Source of the DNA: Ignisphaera cupida
GTDB taxonomy: Archaea; Thermoproteota; Thermoprotei_A; Sulfolobales; Ignisphaeraceae
Assembly: GCF_030186535.1 (NCBI RefSeq)
Contig: NZ_JASNVW010000001.1
Span: 310,001 to 374,000 of the forward strand
Direction: 5' to 3'
DNA: 64,000 nt
The notes under the pieces are model-generated. The model ran no database searches. It saw only the letters and a list, made by a program, of their open reading frames with translations, and had not been told where the DNA came from. Both the position numbers and the translations under genes were made by a program. Below are positions 43,612 to 53,414 of this stretch, one piece after another (the stretch's first letter is position 1; each line of letters begins with the position of its first letter).

Positions 43612-44751
43612 ATGAGAGGAATTGCAAAAACTACTTTAATAGCTATAATAATTGCAGTTGTGGTTATTGCTGTTGCTGGTGGTTATGCCGCTTACTGGTT
43701 CTATAGCCAGCAGGCAAGACCAAGCAAGCTTGTATTTGTAGTTATAGGCAAATCTGTTCACCCATATTGGTCTGTTGTTGAAGCAGGTGTGAAGAAAGCT
43801 GGTCAAGAGCTTGGTGTTGATGCAATCTTCTGGGTTCCTCAGAAAGAGGATGTGCAGGCTCAGTTAAGCACAATGGATTCATATATTGCTCAAAAAGTTG
43901 CTGGCATAGCTATTGCACCATCTGATCCAAGTGCAGCAACACCATATATAAACAAGGCTTTGCAGCAAGGCATTCCAGTAATAACTATAGATACTGATGC
44001 CCCACAGTCAAACAGGTTAGCATATCTTGGCACTGGAAACTATAAAGCTGGTTGGCTAGCTGGTTTAGCTGCTTGGCAGCTCGCAAAAGAGAAGGGTTAT
44101 ATAAAGCCTGGTGCAACAATTAAAATTGCCATGTTAACAGGTTCTCTAACAGCTATGAACTCTCTAGAGAGAATGGCAGGATTCAAAGATGCTATAATGA
44201 ATTGCTCTCAAAAAGATCCAGACATAAAAGGTAATATCGAAATTGTTTGGCTAGGTCCATACAATGATCAAGAGGATCCAACACAAGCATTGAATCTCGC
44301 ACTTTCAGTTATACAAGCAAATCCAGATTTAACAATAGCATTTGGTGTGTATGCCTATGACGGTCCTGCATGGGCAAAAGCCTTGCAGCAAGCTGGTATA
44401 CCACCAGGCAAGGTTGTGCTAGTAGAATTTGATGTGACATCAGATAATGTGCCACCACTGCAGCAAGGCTATGCTCTTGTTACCGTTGGGCAAAGACAGT
44501 ACTTCATGGGTTACTATGGAGTAAAGCTACTATATAACATGACCAAGTATGGTGTTGATGAGGCCCTCAAAAACTTTGTGCCGGGATATCCAAATAACAA
44601 AATATTTGATACTGGTATAGATCTTGTTGGAATGAGTCACAAAGAGTTTACAGCACCCACAGGAGAGAAGGTAACAATACTATCACTAAGTGAGTATAAG
44701 CAACTTGCTCAAGAACTAGGCATAGACCCATCTTTGCTTGGTTTAAGCTAA
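43612..44751 (+). CDS. Sugar ABC transporter substrate-binding protein (RbsB type)
   Basis: 379 aa from ATG 43612. An N-terminal hydrophobic helix (~8-28) anchors it, then a periplasmic-binding-protein type 1 fold begins with L-V-F-V-V-I-G-K-S-V-H-P-Y-W. V-A-G-I-A-I-A-P-S-D-P and I-P-V-I-T-I-D-T-D-A are ligand-pocket strands, as in ribose/xylose receptors. A T-run follows the gene at 44772. Confidence 0.9.
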   Translation: MRGIAKTTLIAIIIAVVVIAVAGGYAAYWFYSQQARPSKLVFVVIGKSVHPYWSVVEAGVKKAGQELGVDAIFWVPQKEDVQAQLSTMDSYIAQKVAGIAIAPSDPSAATPYINKALQQGIPVITIDTDAPQSNRLAYLGTGNYKAGWLAGLAAWQLAKEKGYIKPGATIKIAMLTGSLTAMNSLERMAGFKDAIMNCSQKDPDIKGNIEIVWLGPYNDQEDPTQALNLALSVIQANPDLTIAFGVYAYDGPAWAKALQQAGIPPGKVVLVEFDVTSDNVPPLQQGYALVTVGQRQYFMGYYGVKLLYNMTKYGVDEALKNFVPGYPNNKIFDTGIDLVGMSHKEFTAPTGEKVTILSLSEYKQLAQELGIDPSLLGLS

Positions 44752-44771
44752 AATCATTTTTAATAATCCAA

Positions 44772-44779
44772 TTTTTTTT
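44772..44779 (+). terminator. T8 terminator after the binding-protein gene
   Basis: Eight consecutive T's ~20 bp after the stop codon, typical of archaeal termination. Confidence 0.5.
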
Positions 44780-44960
44780 AACTATTTTACATATTTCTTC
44801 AGAGCTACTCCGGTTTCATCACAACTCAATGCCATCGCCACTCATCATCTAAACACACAAATACTTTTTGTGGTAATAAAATTTTAAGAAAGTACGAATC
44901 TGATAAACATGATATGGTGCAGCATTTTCGCAATTAGTTATGTGTTCTAGGTGCTGATAA

Positions 44961-45482
44961 TTGGCTTGGGATAGTGATAATGAGTGTTACTTGTATTTGC
45001 CACAAGTCATCAGCAATGTTTTTAGAGATAAGGGTGAGGTATATCGCTATATAAACAGTTTTCGTGTTGTGCCAAATGTTATTGAATTGAGTAAAGCTAT
45101 AGAAGAATTAAAAATTGCTATAAATGATTTTGTGAAGAGAATTGAAAAAACTGTGCAGTGTATTATTGTTGTGAAGACTTGCTATGGTGGTTTTTCAATT
45201 GCTATTGTGTTTGATGGTGGGAAAAAAGTTTTTTATGCTCTTCTAAACTCTCTTTATAGCACCAATAACCTTGATTATGTTGTTAATTCTGTTTTAAGCT
45301 TTTTGAATTGTTCTGCAAACATGTGTTGTTTAAAGGAGTTGAAAGCTATTTATATTGTTAATGGTGAAAAGCTCAGCTTTGGATTTAGATGCTTATTCGA
45401 TGTCTTCATGGCAAAGGCTGTTATTCTCAATGCAATTCTTTTGGCGTTTTTCATAGCTAATATACAAATCCTTCGAGAGTAA
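44961..45482 (+). CDS. Hypothetical protein with C-terminal membrane helix
   Basis: 173 aa from TTG 44961, preceded by AGGTGCTG. A soluble N-terminal domain (helices and a strand pair I-I-V-V-K-T-C-Y-G-G-F-S-I-A-I-V-F-D-G-G) contains several Cys, then a hydrophobic C-terminal helix (A-V-I-L-N-A-I-L-L-A-F-F-I-A). No known family. Its 3' end overlaps the convergent TldD-like gene by 26 bases. Confidence 0.55.
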   Translation: MAWDSDNECYLYLPQVISNVFRDKGEVYRYINSFRVVPNVIELSKAIEELKIAINDFVKRIEKTVQCIIVVKTCYGGFSIAIVFDGGKKVFYALLNSLYSTNNLDYVVNSVLSFLNCSANMCCLKELKAIYIVNGEKLSFGFRCLFDVFMAKAVILNAILLAFFIANIQILRE

Positions 45483-46716
45483 TTTGAGGAGCTATTTCAG
45501 TAACTATCCAGTTCTTTTCTTCTGATACCCTCATTTTCTGATTTTTTGCTATGGCGCTGATTCTTTTTAAAGCTTGAAGAGGTATTTTAACTTCTCTAAT
45601 TCTTATTGACTCACTCAATTCACCATTTACAATAGCAAAGCTTATTTGAGGAACAATCCTAATGTATCCTTCCTCCAATGTTGCAATAGTTACTCCATCT
45701 ATGAAGAAACCCTTTTTTGTTTCCTCCACCATTTCCTTATCACTCCAATCACCAGAGCCTAGAACAAGTACTGTGTGAAATGGTGTAGGACTTGTGAAGA
45801 GACCGTGTGCTGATCCGGGTTCTGAAGAAAAGGCTTTTGCTGTTGCTCTAGTGTGGTGAAGATCTCTAACAATACCATCTTCTACAAGTACTCTCCTCCT
45901 TGTTGCCACACCTTCATCATCGAAAAACCTTATCGATGGTGTTTCATGTGTGTTTGGCTCGTCGTATAGGTTGAAACCATCTGGAAAAAGCTTAGCCCCC
46001 AAAAGCTTTGCGCTTTGCGGATAAAGTGGGTTTAGCAAATGCGATATCTCATGAATAAGTGCTGCAGTTGTTTCACTGCCTAGAATTATCTGTGATTTTC
46101 CAACTTCATATGGTTTCAAAGACTTTACTTTGACAACTTTTCCTATTCTCGAAATAGCATCTCTAAACATAGCATCTATACTCTTTACTATGGAGCTTGC
46201 TGACCAAGCAATAAGCATATTGCGTAATGCTGCGAATATGTTTTGGCCATATGTTGTTGAGCCCACCAAACCTATTTCTATATCAACATATTTCTTAACT
46301 TCTTTAGCACCTTCCTCACCATTTCTAAAAATAGTTCTTTGAGTATTGTGCAAACCTACAAGAACTTCGCACTTAACACTATAAGAAGCTTTAACCTCTT
46401 GACACAAATCTGTTACAAGATTAATTAAATCATCTTCAGATGGAAACTCTTTACCAACTTCAACAGAACCATTGAAAAGCTCTGCATCTGCAAAGTCCCC
46501 GCAAATATTGTCTTTTACTAAGCTCAAAACCTTTCTCTCCAGAACATCGGATGCGACTTCACCCCCTTGTGTGGACACTATATACCAACACCCATTCTTA
46601 TTAACTCTAACACCACTAACATAAGCAGTTAGTGTGTTAATTTCTATAGAGCCATCTCTATAAGCTATTTGCTTAACATTTTCAAAATACTCAACTCTAT
46701 CTTTGTAAATAGTCAT
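45457..46716 (-). CDS. TldD-like metalloprotease (divergent third copy)
   Basis: About 419 aa. ATG 46716 is preceded by GAGGG. It keeps the zinc motif H222-E223-I-S-H226 (A-L-I-H-E-I-S-H-L-L), a shorter HExxH where TldD has HExxxH, the D-D-E-G-V-A-T-R-R-R segment and the I-V-P-Q-I-S-F strand. It is much diverged from the 21329/22742 pair. Stand-alone, it may act as a homodimer or on a special substrate (inference). Confidence 0.8.
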   Translation of the reverse strand: MTIYKDRVEYFENVKQIAYRDGSIEINTLTAYVSGVRVNKNGCWYIVSTQGGEVASDVLERKVLSLVKDNICGDFADAELFNGSVEVGKEFPSEDDLINLVTDLCQEVKASYSVKCEVLVGLHNTQRTIFRNGEEGAKEVKKYVDIEIGLVGSTTYGQNIFAALRNMLIAWSASSIVKSIDAMFRDAISRIGKVVKVKSLKPYEVGKSQIILGSETTAALIHEISHLLNPLYPQSAKLLGAKLFPDGFNLYDEPNTHETPSIRFFDDEGVATRRRVLVEDGIVRDLHHTRATAKAFSSEPGSAHGLFTSPTPFHTVLVLGSGDWSDKEMVEETKKGFFIDGVTIATLEEGYIRIVPQISFAIVNGELSESIRIREVKIPLQALKRISAIAKNQKMRVSEEKNWIVTEIAPQITLEGFVY

Positions 46717-46798
46717 AAAAACCCTCAAAACAGTAATTAATGCACAACAAAGCTAAAGAGCTTTAGCTTAGAAACAGGAACCTGGTATAAACATCAGT

Positions 46799-47725
46799 CT
46801 ATTTTTTCAAGGCTATGTTAAAGGGAAGTCTCATTTCATTGACTTTTACAAAAGCTTTTTTAATCTCATCTAAATTGGGTTTAGGTCTTAGAAAAGGTTT
46901 TAGATCAACCCCCTTTGTAGCCATTATACATGGTGTTAATATGCCATCGGCTGTTAATCTTATTCTGTTGCAGTACATGCAGAAAACTGTGTTATGAGTC
47001 CATTTAACTATCTCAACCTCGTTTCCTGTATTAAGAACATATACGGGTCTGTGATGCAACCCCCTGAAGTATTTACGTATTGATATGCTCTCCAAGTACT
47101 TCACAATATCATCTATGGGTTTGTATAGTTTATCAAATATGTGCTTTGGTATTGAAATAGGTTCAAGTTCTATAAATCTGAGTTTATAGCCATGTGTTGA
47201 TACAAAATCTATAAAGTTTTTATATTCATTGTCATTAATGCCATTTAAAATTACAACATTTATTGTAATTGGATTTAATCCCACTTCCTGGGCTTTTCTC
47301 AAGCTAGAAACAACTTTGTCTAAAGCATCAAGGCCTGTGACATATCTATACTTCTCTCTGTTGAGCGATGGCATGGAGACGTTAATTCTCATTAACCCTG
47401 CTTCAGCCAGTTTCTCCACATAAAATTCAAGCCAGTAACCATTTGTAGTCATTGACAAGTCCCTTGGTTTTGTTTCTGAAAAAGCCTTTACAATATCTAC
47501 AATATCTCTTCTAGCCAGGGGTTCGCCACCAGTTAACTTAAATTCTGATATCCCTAGAGAAGAGGCTACTATTGCTATAACTCTATACTCCTCTGCTGAA
47601 AGCCCATATCCTCTATTTAGCAATCCTTCTCTATGGCAATAGATACAGCGATAGTTGCATTCACTTGTCACACTAACTCTTAAATTCTCTAGCTTCCTTC
47701 CCCATCTATCTACAAGAGATACCAT
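46799..47725 (-). CDS. moaA: MoaA, GTP 3',8-cyclase (molybdopterin synthesis)
   Basis: 308 aa. The radical SAM cluster is Cys23-x3-Cys27-x2-Cys30 (C-N-Y-R-C-I-Y-C), the SAM motif is G-G-E-P-L, and the second cluster is C249-x2-C252-x13-C266 (C-M-Y-C-N-R...C). It makes the first intermediate of the molybdenum/tungsten cofactor. The chain ends in A-L-K-K without the Gly-Gly tail important in bacterial MoaA. No other mo genes are nearby. Confidence 0.9.
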   Translation of the reverse strand: MVSLVDRWGRKLENLRVSVTSECNYRCIYCHREGLLNRGYGLSAEEYRVIAIVASSLGISEFKLTGGEPLARRDIVDIVKAFSETKPRDLSMTTNGYWLEFYVEKLAEAGLMRINVSMPSLNREKYRYVTGLDALDKVVSSLRKAQEVGLNPITINVVILNGINDNEYKNFIDFVSTHGYKLRFIELEPISIPKHIFDKLYKPIDDIVKYLESISIRKYFRGLHHRPVYVLNTGNEVEIVKWTHNTVFCMYCNRIRLTADGILTPCIMATKGVDLKPFLRPKPNLDEIKKAFVKVNEMRLPFNIALKK

Positions 47726-47822
47726 TACACTACACTCTATATATCAACATACCTATGCCACATTTTGAAAATATAAGTCTAGTTATTATGAAAATGTTTT
47801 CTAGAATTTTAAGGAATTTGAA

Positions 47823-49142
47823 ATGTTTGAAGAAACATGCTTTGCAATAGTCTACAACAAAGACAATAGATATAGTGTTAATGCCTTGGTAGCGGCCATA
47901 GAGTTTGCAGAACCAAAAATACCTGTTATTAGAATACCGCTTTATAAAATAATGGATGTTGTTCAGCAAATCATTGATTTGTATAGAAAATGCAGAAAAG
48001 TTGTTGTTGGATTCTCGTTCATGACTCCACAAATTCTTCTCATAAAAGAATTAGTGAAGCTAATCAAACTCTATACCCCACAAACACTACTTGTTGCTGG
48101 TGGTCCTCATGCAACTGGCGATTACTTAGGAACTATAACAAGGCTTGGTTTTGATATTGTTGTCTATGGAGAGGGAGAGGAAACGATAGTTGAACTACTT
48201 AGAAAATATAGTGAATCTGATGAGTATAGAGTTTGTGGAACAGCTTATAGCGATGGTGATAGAATTATTGTTAGAAAAAGAACAAAGTTTGTTAACCTTG
48301 ATTTTTATCCTCCGTTTCCATATTGGAAAGGTGTTGTTAATCCAATTGAAATTATGAGGGGATGTTCATTAGCGTGTTACTTTTGTCAGGTTACCTATTC
48401 TTTTGGATTGCCTAGGTACAGAAGCGTAGAAGTTATTGTTAAATATGCTAAGAAGTCAATTGAAAATGGATTAGCAGATCTAAGATTCATAGCACCTAAT
48501 TCGCTTGGCTATGGCAGTAAAGATGGTGTTAAACCAAATCATGATGCTCTTTATAATCTTCTTAGCTCTCTACACAATATTGCTAAAGAATATGGTGGAA
48601 GAGTATTTTTCGGCACTTTTCCAAGTGAAATAAGGCCTGATTCAGTTGATGTTGAATCTGCTGATATTCTGAAAAGGTTTGTAAATAATAGAAGAGTTAT
48701 AGTTGGTGCTCAAAGTGGCTCTAATAAAATTTTGAGAATTATTCATCGAGGACATACGGTTGAAGATGTTGAAAATGCCATAGATATTCTTATTCAAAAA
48801 GGTTTTGGTGTTGACATTGATTTAATATTTGGTTTTCCCTTTGAAGATGAGGAAGATTTCAAGGCAACAATAGATTTTATGGAAAAGTACATGGACAAAA
48901 ATGTGAGATTTCATTTACATACATTTATACCACTTCCAGGAACACCTTTTTCAGACTTGGAATCAAAACCTTTAGACAGTAGAAAGAAAGCTGTTTTATC
49001 CAAATTTATTGGTAAGGGAAAAGCATATGGTTATTGGATACAACAAGAAAAAATATCGTCATTAATATCCTGGTTAAAGCAAAGCAAAGTTATTTATGGG
49101 CCTCGCGAAAATGCTCAAAAATCTAAGCTGTATTACTGTTAA
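47823..49142 (+). CDS. B12-binding domain/radical SAM protein (MJ_1487-like)
   Basis: 439 aa. The N-terminal ~130 residues look like a cobalamin-binding Rossmann domain (L-L-V-A-G-G-P-H-A-T-G-D, F-D-I-V-V-Y-G-E-G-E-E). The radical SAM cluster is C181-x3-C185-x2-C188 (R-G-C-S-L-A-C-Y-F-C-Q), followed by the barrel and H-T-F-I-P-L-P-G-T-P-F. Members of this archaeal family are uncharacterised; methylation or rearrangement of an unknown substrate is plausible. Divergent from moaA. Confidence 0.8.
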   Translation: MFEETCFAIVYNKDNRYSVNALVAAIEFAEPKIPVIRIPLYKIMDVVQQIIDLYRKCRKVVVGFSFMTPQILLIKELVKLIKLYTPQTLLVAGGPHATGDYLGTITRLGFDIVVYGEGEETIVELLRKYSESDEYRVCGTAYSDGDRIIVRKRTKFVNLDFYPPFPYWKGVVNPIEIMRGCSLACYFCQVTYSFGLPRYRSVEVIVKYAKKSIENGLADLRFIAPNSLGYGSKDGVKPNHDALYNLLSSLHNIAKEYGGRVFFGTFPSEIRPDSVDVESADILKRFVNNRRVIVGAQSGSNKILRIIHRGHTVEDVENAIDILIQKGFGVDIDLIFGFPFEDEEDFKATIDFMEKYMDKNVRFHLHTFIPLPGTPFSDLESKPLDSRKKAVLSKFIGKGKAYGYWIQQEKISSLISWLKQSKVIYGPRENAQKSKLYYC

Positions 49143-49221
49143 CAATTTTAGCACTGTGGAGAAAAGCTACTAGAAAAAAGTTTATTGTCTAATTGACTAA
49201 AAACAGGCTTTGCTGATTTTT

Positions 49222-49452
49222 TTACTCAACTTTTATTGATCCTGTTGGGCAAGAGGCAGCAGCGTTTTTAGCAGCTTCAACAAGGTTGTCAGGTATTTCA
49301 CCTGTGGACTGTTTCTCATCGTCATTTTTTCTATAGGGATCTCTTATTCTTGTTTTTCCTGTTACAGGATCCAACTCGAATATGTCAGGTGCTAATGCCC
49401 AGCAGACTCCGCAAGCTATGCATGTCTCCTTATCTACTACTACCTTAGCCAT
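49222..49452 (-). CDS. Ferredoxin, single [4Fe-4S] cluster
   Basis: 76 aa from ATG 49452 (GTG 49464 is an alternative). Ligands C11-x2-C14-x2-C17 (C-I-A-C-G-V-C) and C68 (A-A-A-S-C-P-T-G-S-I). This is the monocluster type with a charged central insertion (K-N-D-D-E-K-Q), an electron carrier for oxidoreductases such as 2-oxoacid:ferredoxin oxidoreductases. Confidence 0.9.
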   Translation of the reverse strand: MAKVVVDKETCIACGVCWALAPDIFELDPVTGKTRIRDPYRKNDDEKQSTGEIPDNLVEAAKNAAASCPTGSIKVE

Positions 49453-49552
49453 TTTTTGCACCACTAATGCTCTTCTATGGCAAGGTTTAAAAAGGTTTTG
49501 TGTTTAAATAGTGATTTGCTTTAAAATAATTGTTTACTTATGGCATGTGTAA

Positions 49553-50803
49553 TTAATGCTTTACCTCTTGTTTCAAAAAATCTTTGTTTTCTATGCCTAT
49601 AGATGTTCTATTCAATGTTCTAAGCCAGGAAATTCTAATTGGTGTCATAGCCACCATGGCTAGAAATCCTTGGAATATCCAGTTAATTGGTGCCATGATA
49701 AGTGCTATGTCTAAAAATCTTTGGTATAGTATAAGATAGCTTGGTGCAAAGAATATTGAAATCAGCTCTATTTTCGCTAGGACAAGTGTTATTAATGGCA
49801 CTTGAATAAACTGAGATGCTACTAGAATTATTAGTGCTATGGAGGGTGCTGTTAAGGCAACAGGCTGTAGATATGCAAGTGTTAGTAATATGAGTTTTTT
49901 CTTACTTAGAATTTTTCTATGCTTTGTTACAGTATCTTTAAAACATTGTAGTGTTCCTCTATACCACCTAATTCTTTGATTTACCAAGCTTCTTATATTT
50001 GATGGTGCCCCCTCTATTATGGGAGTATCCAAAAGAGCTATCTTCTCATTGTAGAAAGATGCTAGTATTGAAAGATATGCATCCTCAGCCAAAACCTCTG
50101 GCATACCCCCTATTTTCTCTAAGAACCTAGCTGATAAGGTCAACCCTTCTCCACTAACTAAAGGAGTTCCAATAAATTTTGCTAAACCAGGCAACCCAAC
50201 ATTGTACCAAAGAAATGTGTCTATGTATGAAAGTTTTCCAATAATGTTGTTACCAACTCTATAAACCTTTGCCCCAACAATGCTATAACCACTTAGAGTA
50301 AGCTTTGCAACTTTTTCAATGTATAGACTATCCAATATGTTGTCTCCACCATCCAAGATAATGAATGCTCCATAAAAATGCGTTACATATTTTAAGACAA
50401 GATTTATTGAAGAAGCCTTTGATTTTCTCTCTCCTCTATTCATGAATATGTATATACCGAAACCCTTTTCAATTAACATATCTATGTTTTCAAAAACATG
50501 TATCAATGTTTTTAAATCGTTATTCTCAAGTATTACATAAACATCTACTTTTCCAAGTCTATACCTCTGTTTACTAATACTCTTAAATGTTTCCCGTACA
50601 GAAGACTCATCCTCCATGTATAGTGGTATTAGAATAGCAACATCAAATGGGTCATCATTTAGAGAATTAGAATCGTTCTCCACATCTATGTTCAGCCAAA
50701 CCTTTCTTCTGAGATTAGCAACAGCGCTAAAGAATGATGGTATGCCATAGATAAATGACATTATTATAATTGATGTTGGAATGTACCACAGTATTGAAAG
50801 CAT
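49553..50803 (-). CDS. Membrane glycosyltransferase family 2
   Basis: 416 aa. A membrane helix at ~5-28 precedes a GT-A domain with I-L-I-P-L-Y-M-E, the nucleotide/metal site F-I-I-L-D-G-G-D, the acidic E-D-A-Y and the Q-R-I-R-W acceptor motif (~275). Two to four helices follow. This is the cellulose/chitin-synthase-like processive or polyprenol-linked GT2 layout. Likely makes a cell-surface glycan at the cytoplasmic face of the membrane; donor sugar unknown. Confidence 0.85.
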   Translation of the reverse strand: MLSILWYIPTSIIIMSFIYGIPSFFSAVANLRRKVWLNIDVENDSNSLNDDPFDVAILIPLYMEDESSVRETFKSISKQRYRLGKVDVYVILENNDLKTLIHVFENIDMLIEKGFGIYIFMNRGERKSKASSINLVLKYVTHFYGAFIILDGGDNILDSLYIEKVAKLTLSGYSIVGAKVYRVGNNIIGKLSYIDTFLWYNVGLPGLAKFIGTPLVSGEGLTLSARFLEKIGGMPEVLAEDAYLSILASFYNEKIALLDTPIIEGAPSNIRSLVNQRIRWYRGTLQCFKDTVTKHRKILSKKKLILLTLAYLQPVALTAPSIALIILVASQFIQVPLITLVLAKIELISIFFAPSYLILYQRFLDIALIMAPINWIFQGFLAMVAMTPIRISWLRTLNRTSIGIENKDFLKQEVKH

Positions 50804-50928
50804 TGTTACAGCCTCACAATATCTAAACCTATCTCTTAAATATAAATTTTTAAATCAATTAATTTATGTGAATCAAAGTAAAAGCAAGATTTATAAAAAT
50901 CTATCAATAATTTGATAGCTATAGTAAG

Positions 50929-50935
50929 AGGTGTG
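50929..50935 (+). promoter_or_regulatory. Ribosome-binding site before valS
   Basis: AGGTGTG lies five bases before ATA 50941 and supports initiation there. Confidence 0.6.
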
Positions 50936-50940
50936 AAGCT

Positions 50941-53400
50941 ATAGAAGTAAGAGAAACAAGAACACAACTATTTAAGCCAAAAATTAGTGATGTTAGATGG
51001 CGAAAGGAAATTGAGAAAAGCCTTGTTGAACAATGGGAAAAGGAGGGTTTATTCAAGTTCAACTTCGATCCATCTAAACCAGTTTTGGTAATAGATACTC
51101 CACCACCATACATTTCAGGCAAGCCGCATGTGGGTCAAGTTGCACACTACATTCAAATAGATATGGTTGCAAGAGCTTTTAGAATGCTTGGCTACAATGT
51201 TCTTGTACCATTTTATGCTGATAGAAATGGCTTGCCTGTTGAGGTTTTTGTGGAAAGAACATATGGTGTAAATCCACATGAAGTTGCAAAAACAGTTGAG
51301 GGTAGGGAGAGCTTCTTAGATTTGTGTAAAAAGCATTTAGACAATGTTGAGAAAGAGTTTATAAGTCTTTGGAGAGCTCTTGGATGTTCATTTGAATATT
51401 GGAGAAATGGAACTGATAGTGAGGAGTATAGAAAGATAACGCAATCAACATTTATAGAATTGTGGAGAAGAGGGTTAATATATGAGGCAGAAAGACCGGT
51501 TTTGTGGTGTCCTAGATGTGGTACTTCTCTTGCTGAAGCTGAGATTGAGTATAAGGAGGAGGATGCAGAACTATACTACATTAAATTTCATTTAAAAGAT
51601 GGTGGAGAGGTGGTTATAGCAACTACAAGACCAGAGCTTTTAGCATCATGTCTTATTTTAGCATATAACCCCAATGATTCAAGATATAAGCATTTAAGAA
51701 ATAAGAAAGCGATTGTACCTCTCTATAATCATGAAATTGATATTATTGAGCATCTCTCTGTTGATCCATTATTTGGAACAGGCATTATGATGATTTGTAG
51801 CTATGGAGATCAAACAGATGTTAGAATAGTTAGAGAGCTTGGTTTAAAGCCTAGAATAAGCATTGATGAAAGAGGTAAATTAGTTGATGAGCTGTTGAAG
51901 GGATTGAGTATTAGAGATGCTAGAAAGAAAATTGTTGAAATGTTGAAGGAGAAAGGACATATTCTAAAAATTGAAAAGATTAAGAGGAATGTACCTGTTT
52001 GCTGGCGTTGTGGAACACCTGTAGAAATTATTCATATGAGAGAATATTTTCTTAAGCAACTAGAGTTTAAAGATGCTATGCTAAAAATTGCTAAGGAGGT
52101 TAAATTCCTACCTGAAGAGCATAGAATTAAGTTAATCAACTGGATAGAGTCTATATCAATGGATTGGCCAATTTCAAAAACAAGATACTACGCCACAGAG
52201 GTACCTGTGTGGAAATGCAGAAAATGTGGTTCAATACTTGTTCCAGAGCCTGGAAAGTATTACAGGCCATGGAAAGACCCACCACCTTGGGATAAATGCC
52301 CAGTTTGTGGAGCATCGAAAAATGAGCTAGTTGGGGAAACACGTGTGTTTGATACATGGTTCGACTCATCAATATCTGTTTTATATGCTGCTGGTGCAAC
52401 AAAATATCCCAACGTATTCAGCATGTATCTTAGAGGTGAAGCAAAGGCTTTAAGACCTCAAGGCTATGACATTATAAGAACGTGGCTTTATTATAGCTTG
52501 CTCAGAGTCTATCAATTGTATGGAAAAGTCGCGTTTGATTATATTAGGGTTAGTGGAATGGGGCTTGATGAAAAAGGTGAGGCTATGCATAAAAGCAAGG
52601 GGAATGTTATATATCCTGAGCCTTATATAGAGAAGTTTGGAGCTGATGCACTAAGGTTTTGGAGTGCTATAGCATCTAAACTTGGTAGTGACTATAGATT
52701 CTCAGAGCAAATGATTAAAACAGGGTCTTTGTTTGTAACAAAGCTTTTAAACATAGCAAGATTTGTCTCAGCATTTCCAATAGTTGAAAGTGTTGAAGAG
52801 TTGCATCCTCTTGATGTTGCAATTCTTGCAAAGCTAAACAATGTTGTAGATGTTGTTAGAAAAGGTTTTGAAAATATGGACTTTTACGAACCCATTAATC
52901 AGATATACCATTTTACATGGGATGTTTTTGCTGATCACTATTTAGAGATGGTTAAGGCTAGAGCATATAATGTAGCAAATGAGTATACAGAATCTGAACA
53001 GAGAAGTGCCTACTTCACATTGCATACTGTGTTGAGAGGTATATTGCTCATGTTGGCACCTATAATGCCTTTTGTCACAGACTATATATGGAGAAGCATG
53101 TACAAGAATACCTCTATACACTTAGAGACTTATCCAAACAAAGTTCCTTTGCCTGGTAATGCAAATGAGCTTAGCAAATTATTTGACATTGTTATGAATT
53201 TAAATAGCAGTATTTGGAAGTTTAAGAAGGATAGAAACATTAGATTTAGTGAAGAACTTAAAGCAACTCTGTATTTGCCAAAAGAGTTGCAAGTATTCTC
53301 AAAAGATATTAAGAATCTACATAAAATTACTAAAATAGAGTTTGGGGTACCTGAAGAACCATACATAAATCTTGGCAATAACTGCTTTTTAAAGATCTGA
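50941..53400 (+). CDS. valS: Valyl-tRNA synthetase, probable ATA start
   Basis: 819 aa if translation begins at ATA 50941. The frame is closed by TAA at 50908; between it and the first TTG at 51085 there is no ATG, GTG or TTG, yet residues encoded there (R-W-R-K-E-I-E-K-S-L-V-E-Q-W-E-K-E) are the normal class I synthetase N-terminus. HIGH motif H-V-G-Q at ~63, editing-domain A-T-T-R-P-E-L-L, archaeal W-P-I-S-K-T-R-Y-Y-A-T-E, a zinc-like C-x2-C region, and a KMSKS variant H-K-S-K-G-N at ~551. It charges tRNA-Val and edits mischarged Thr. Confidence 0.9.
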   Translation: MEVRETRTQLFKPKISDVRWRKEIEKSLVEQWEKEGLFKFNFDPSKPVLVIDTPPPYISGKPHVGQVAHYIQIDMVARAFRMLGYNVLVPFYADRNGLPVEVFVERTYGVNPHEVAKTVEGRESFLDLCKKHLDNVEKEFISLWRALGCSFEYWRNGTDSEEYRKITQSTFIELWRRGLIYEAERPVLWCPRCGTSLAEAEIEYKEEDAELYYIKFHLKDGGEVVIATTRPELLASCLILAYNPNDSRYKHLRNKKAIVPLYNHEIDIIEHLSVDPLFGTGIMMICSYGDQTDVRIVRELGLKPRISIDERGKLVDELLKGLSIRDARKKIVEMLKEKGHILKIEKIKRNVPVCWRCGTPVEIIHMREYFLKQLEFKDAMLKIAKEVKFLPEEHRIKLINWIESISMDWPISKTRYYATEVPVWKCRKCGSILVPEPGKYYRPWKDPPPWDKCPVCGASKNELVGETRVFDTWFDSSISVLYAAGATKYPNVFSMYLRGEAKALRPQGYDIIRTWLYYSLLRVYQLYGKVAFDYIRVSGMGLDEKGEAMHKSKGNVIYPEPYIEKFGADALRFWSAIASKLGSDYRFSEQMIKTGSLFVTKLLNIARFVSAFPIVESVEELHPLDVAILAKLNNVVDVVRKGFENMDFYEPINQIYHFTWDVFADHYLEMVKARAYNVANEYTESEQRSAYFTLHTVLRGILLMLAPIMPFVTDYIWRSMYKNTSIHLETYPNKVPLPGNANELSKLFDIVMNLNSSIWKFKKDRNIRFSEELKATLYLPKELQVFSKDIKNLHKITKIEFGVPEEPYINLGNNCFLKI

Positions 53401-53414
53401 ATTGTGAGTAGAGA

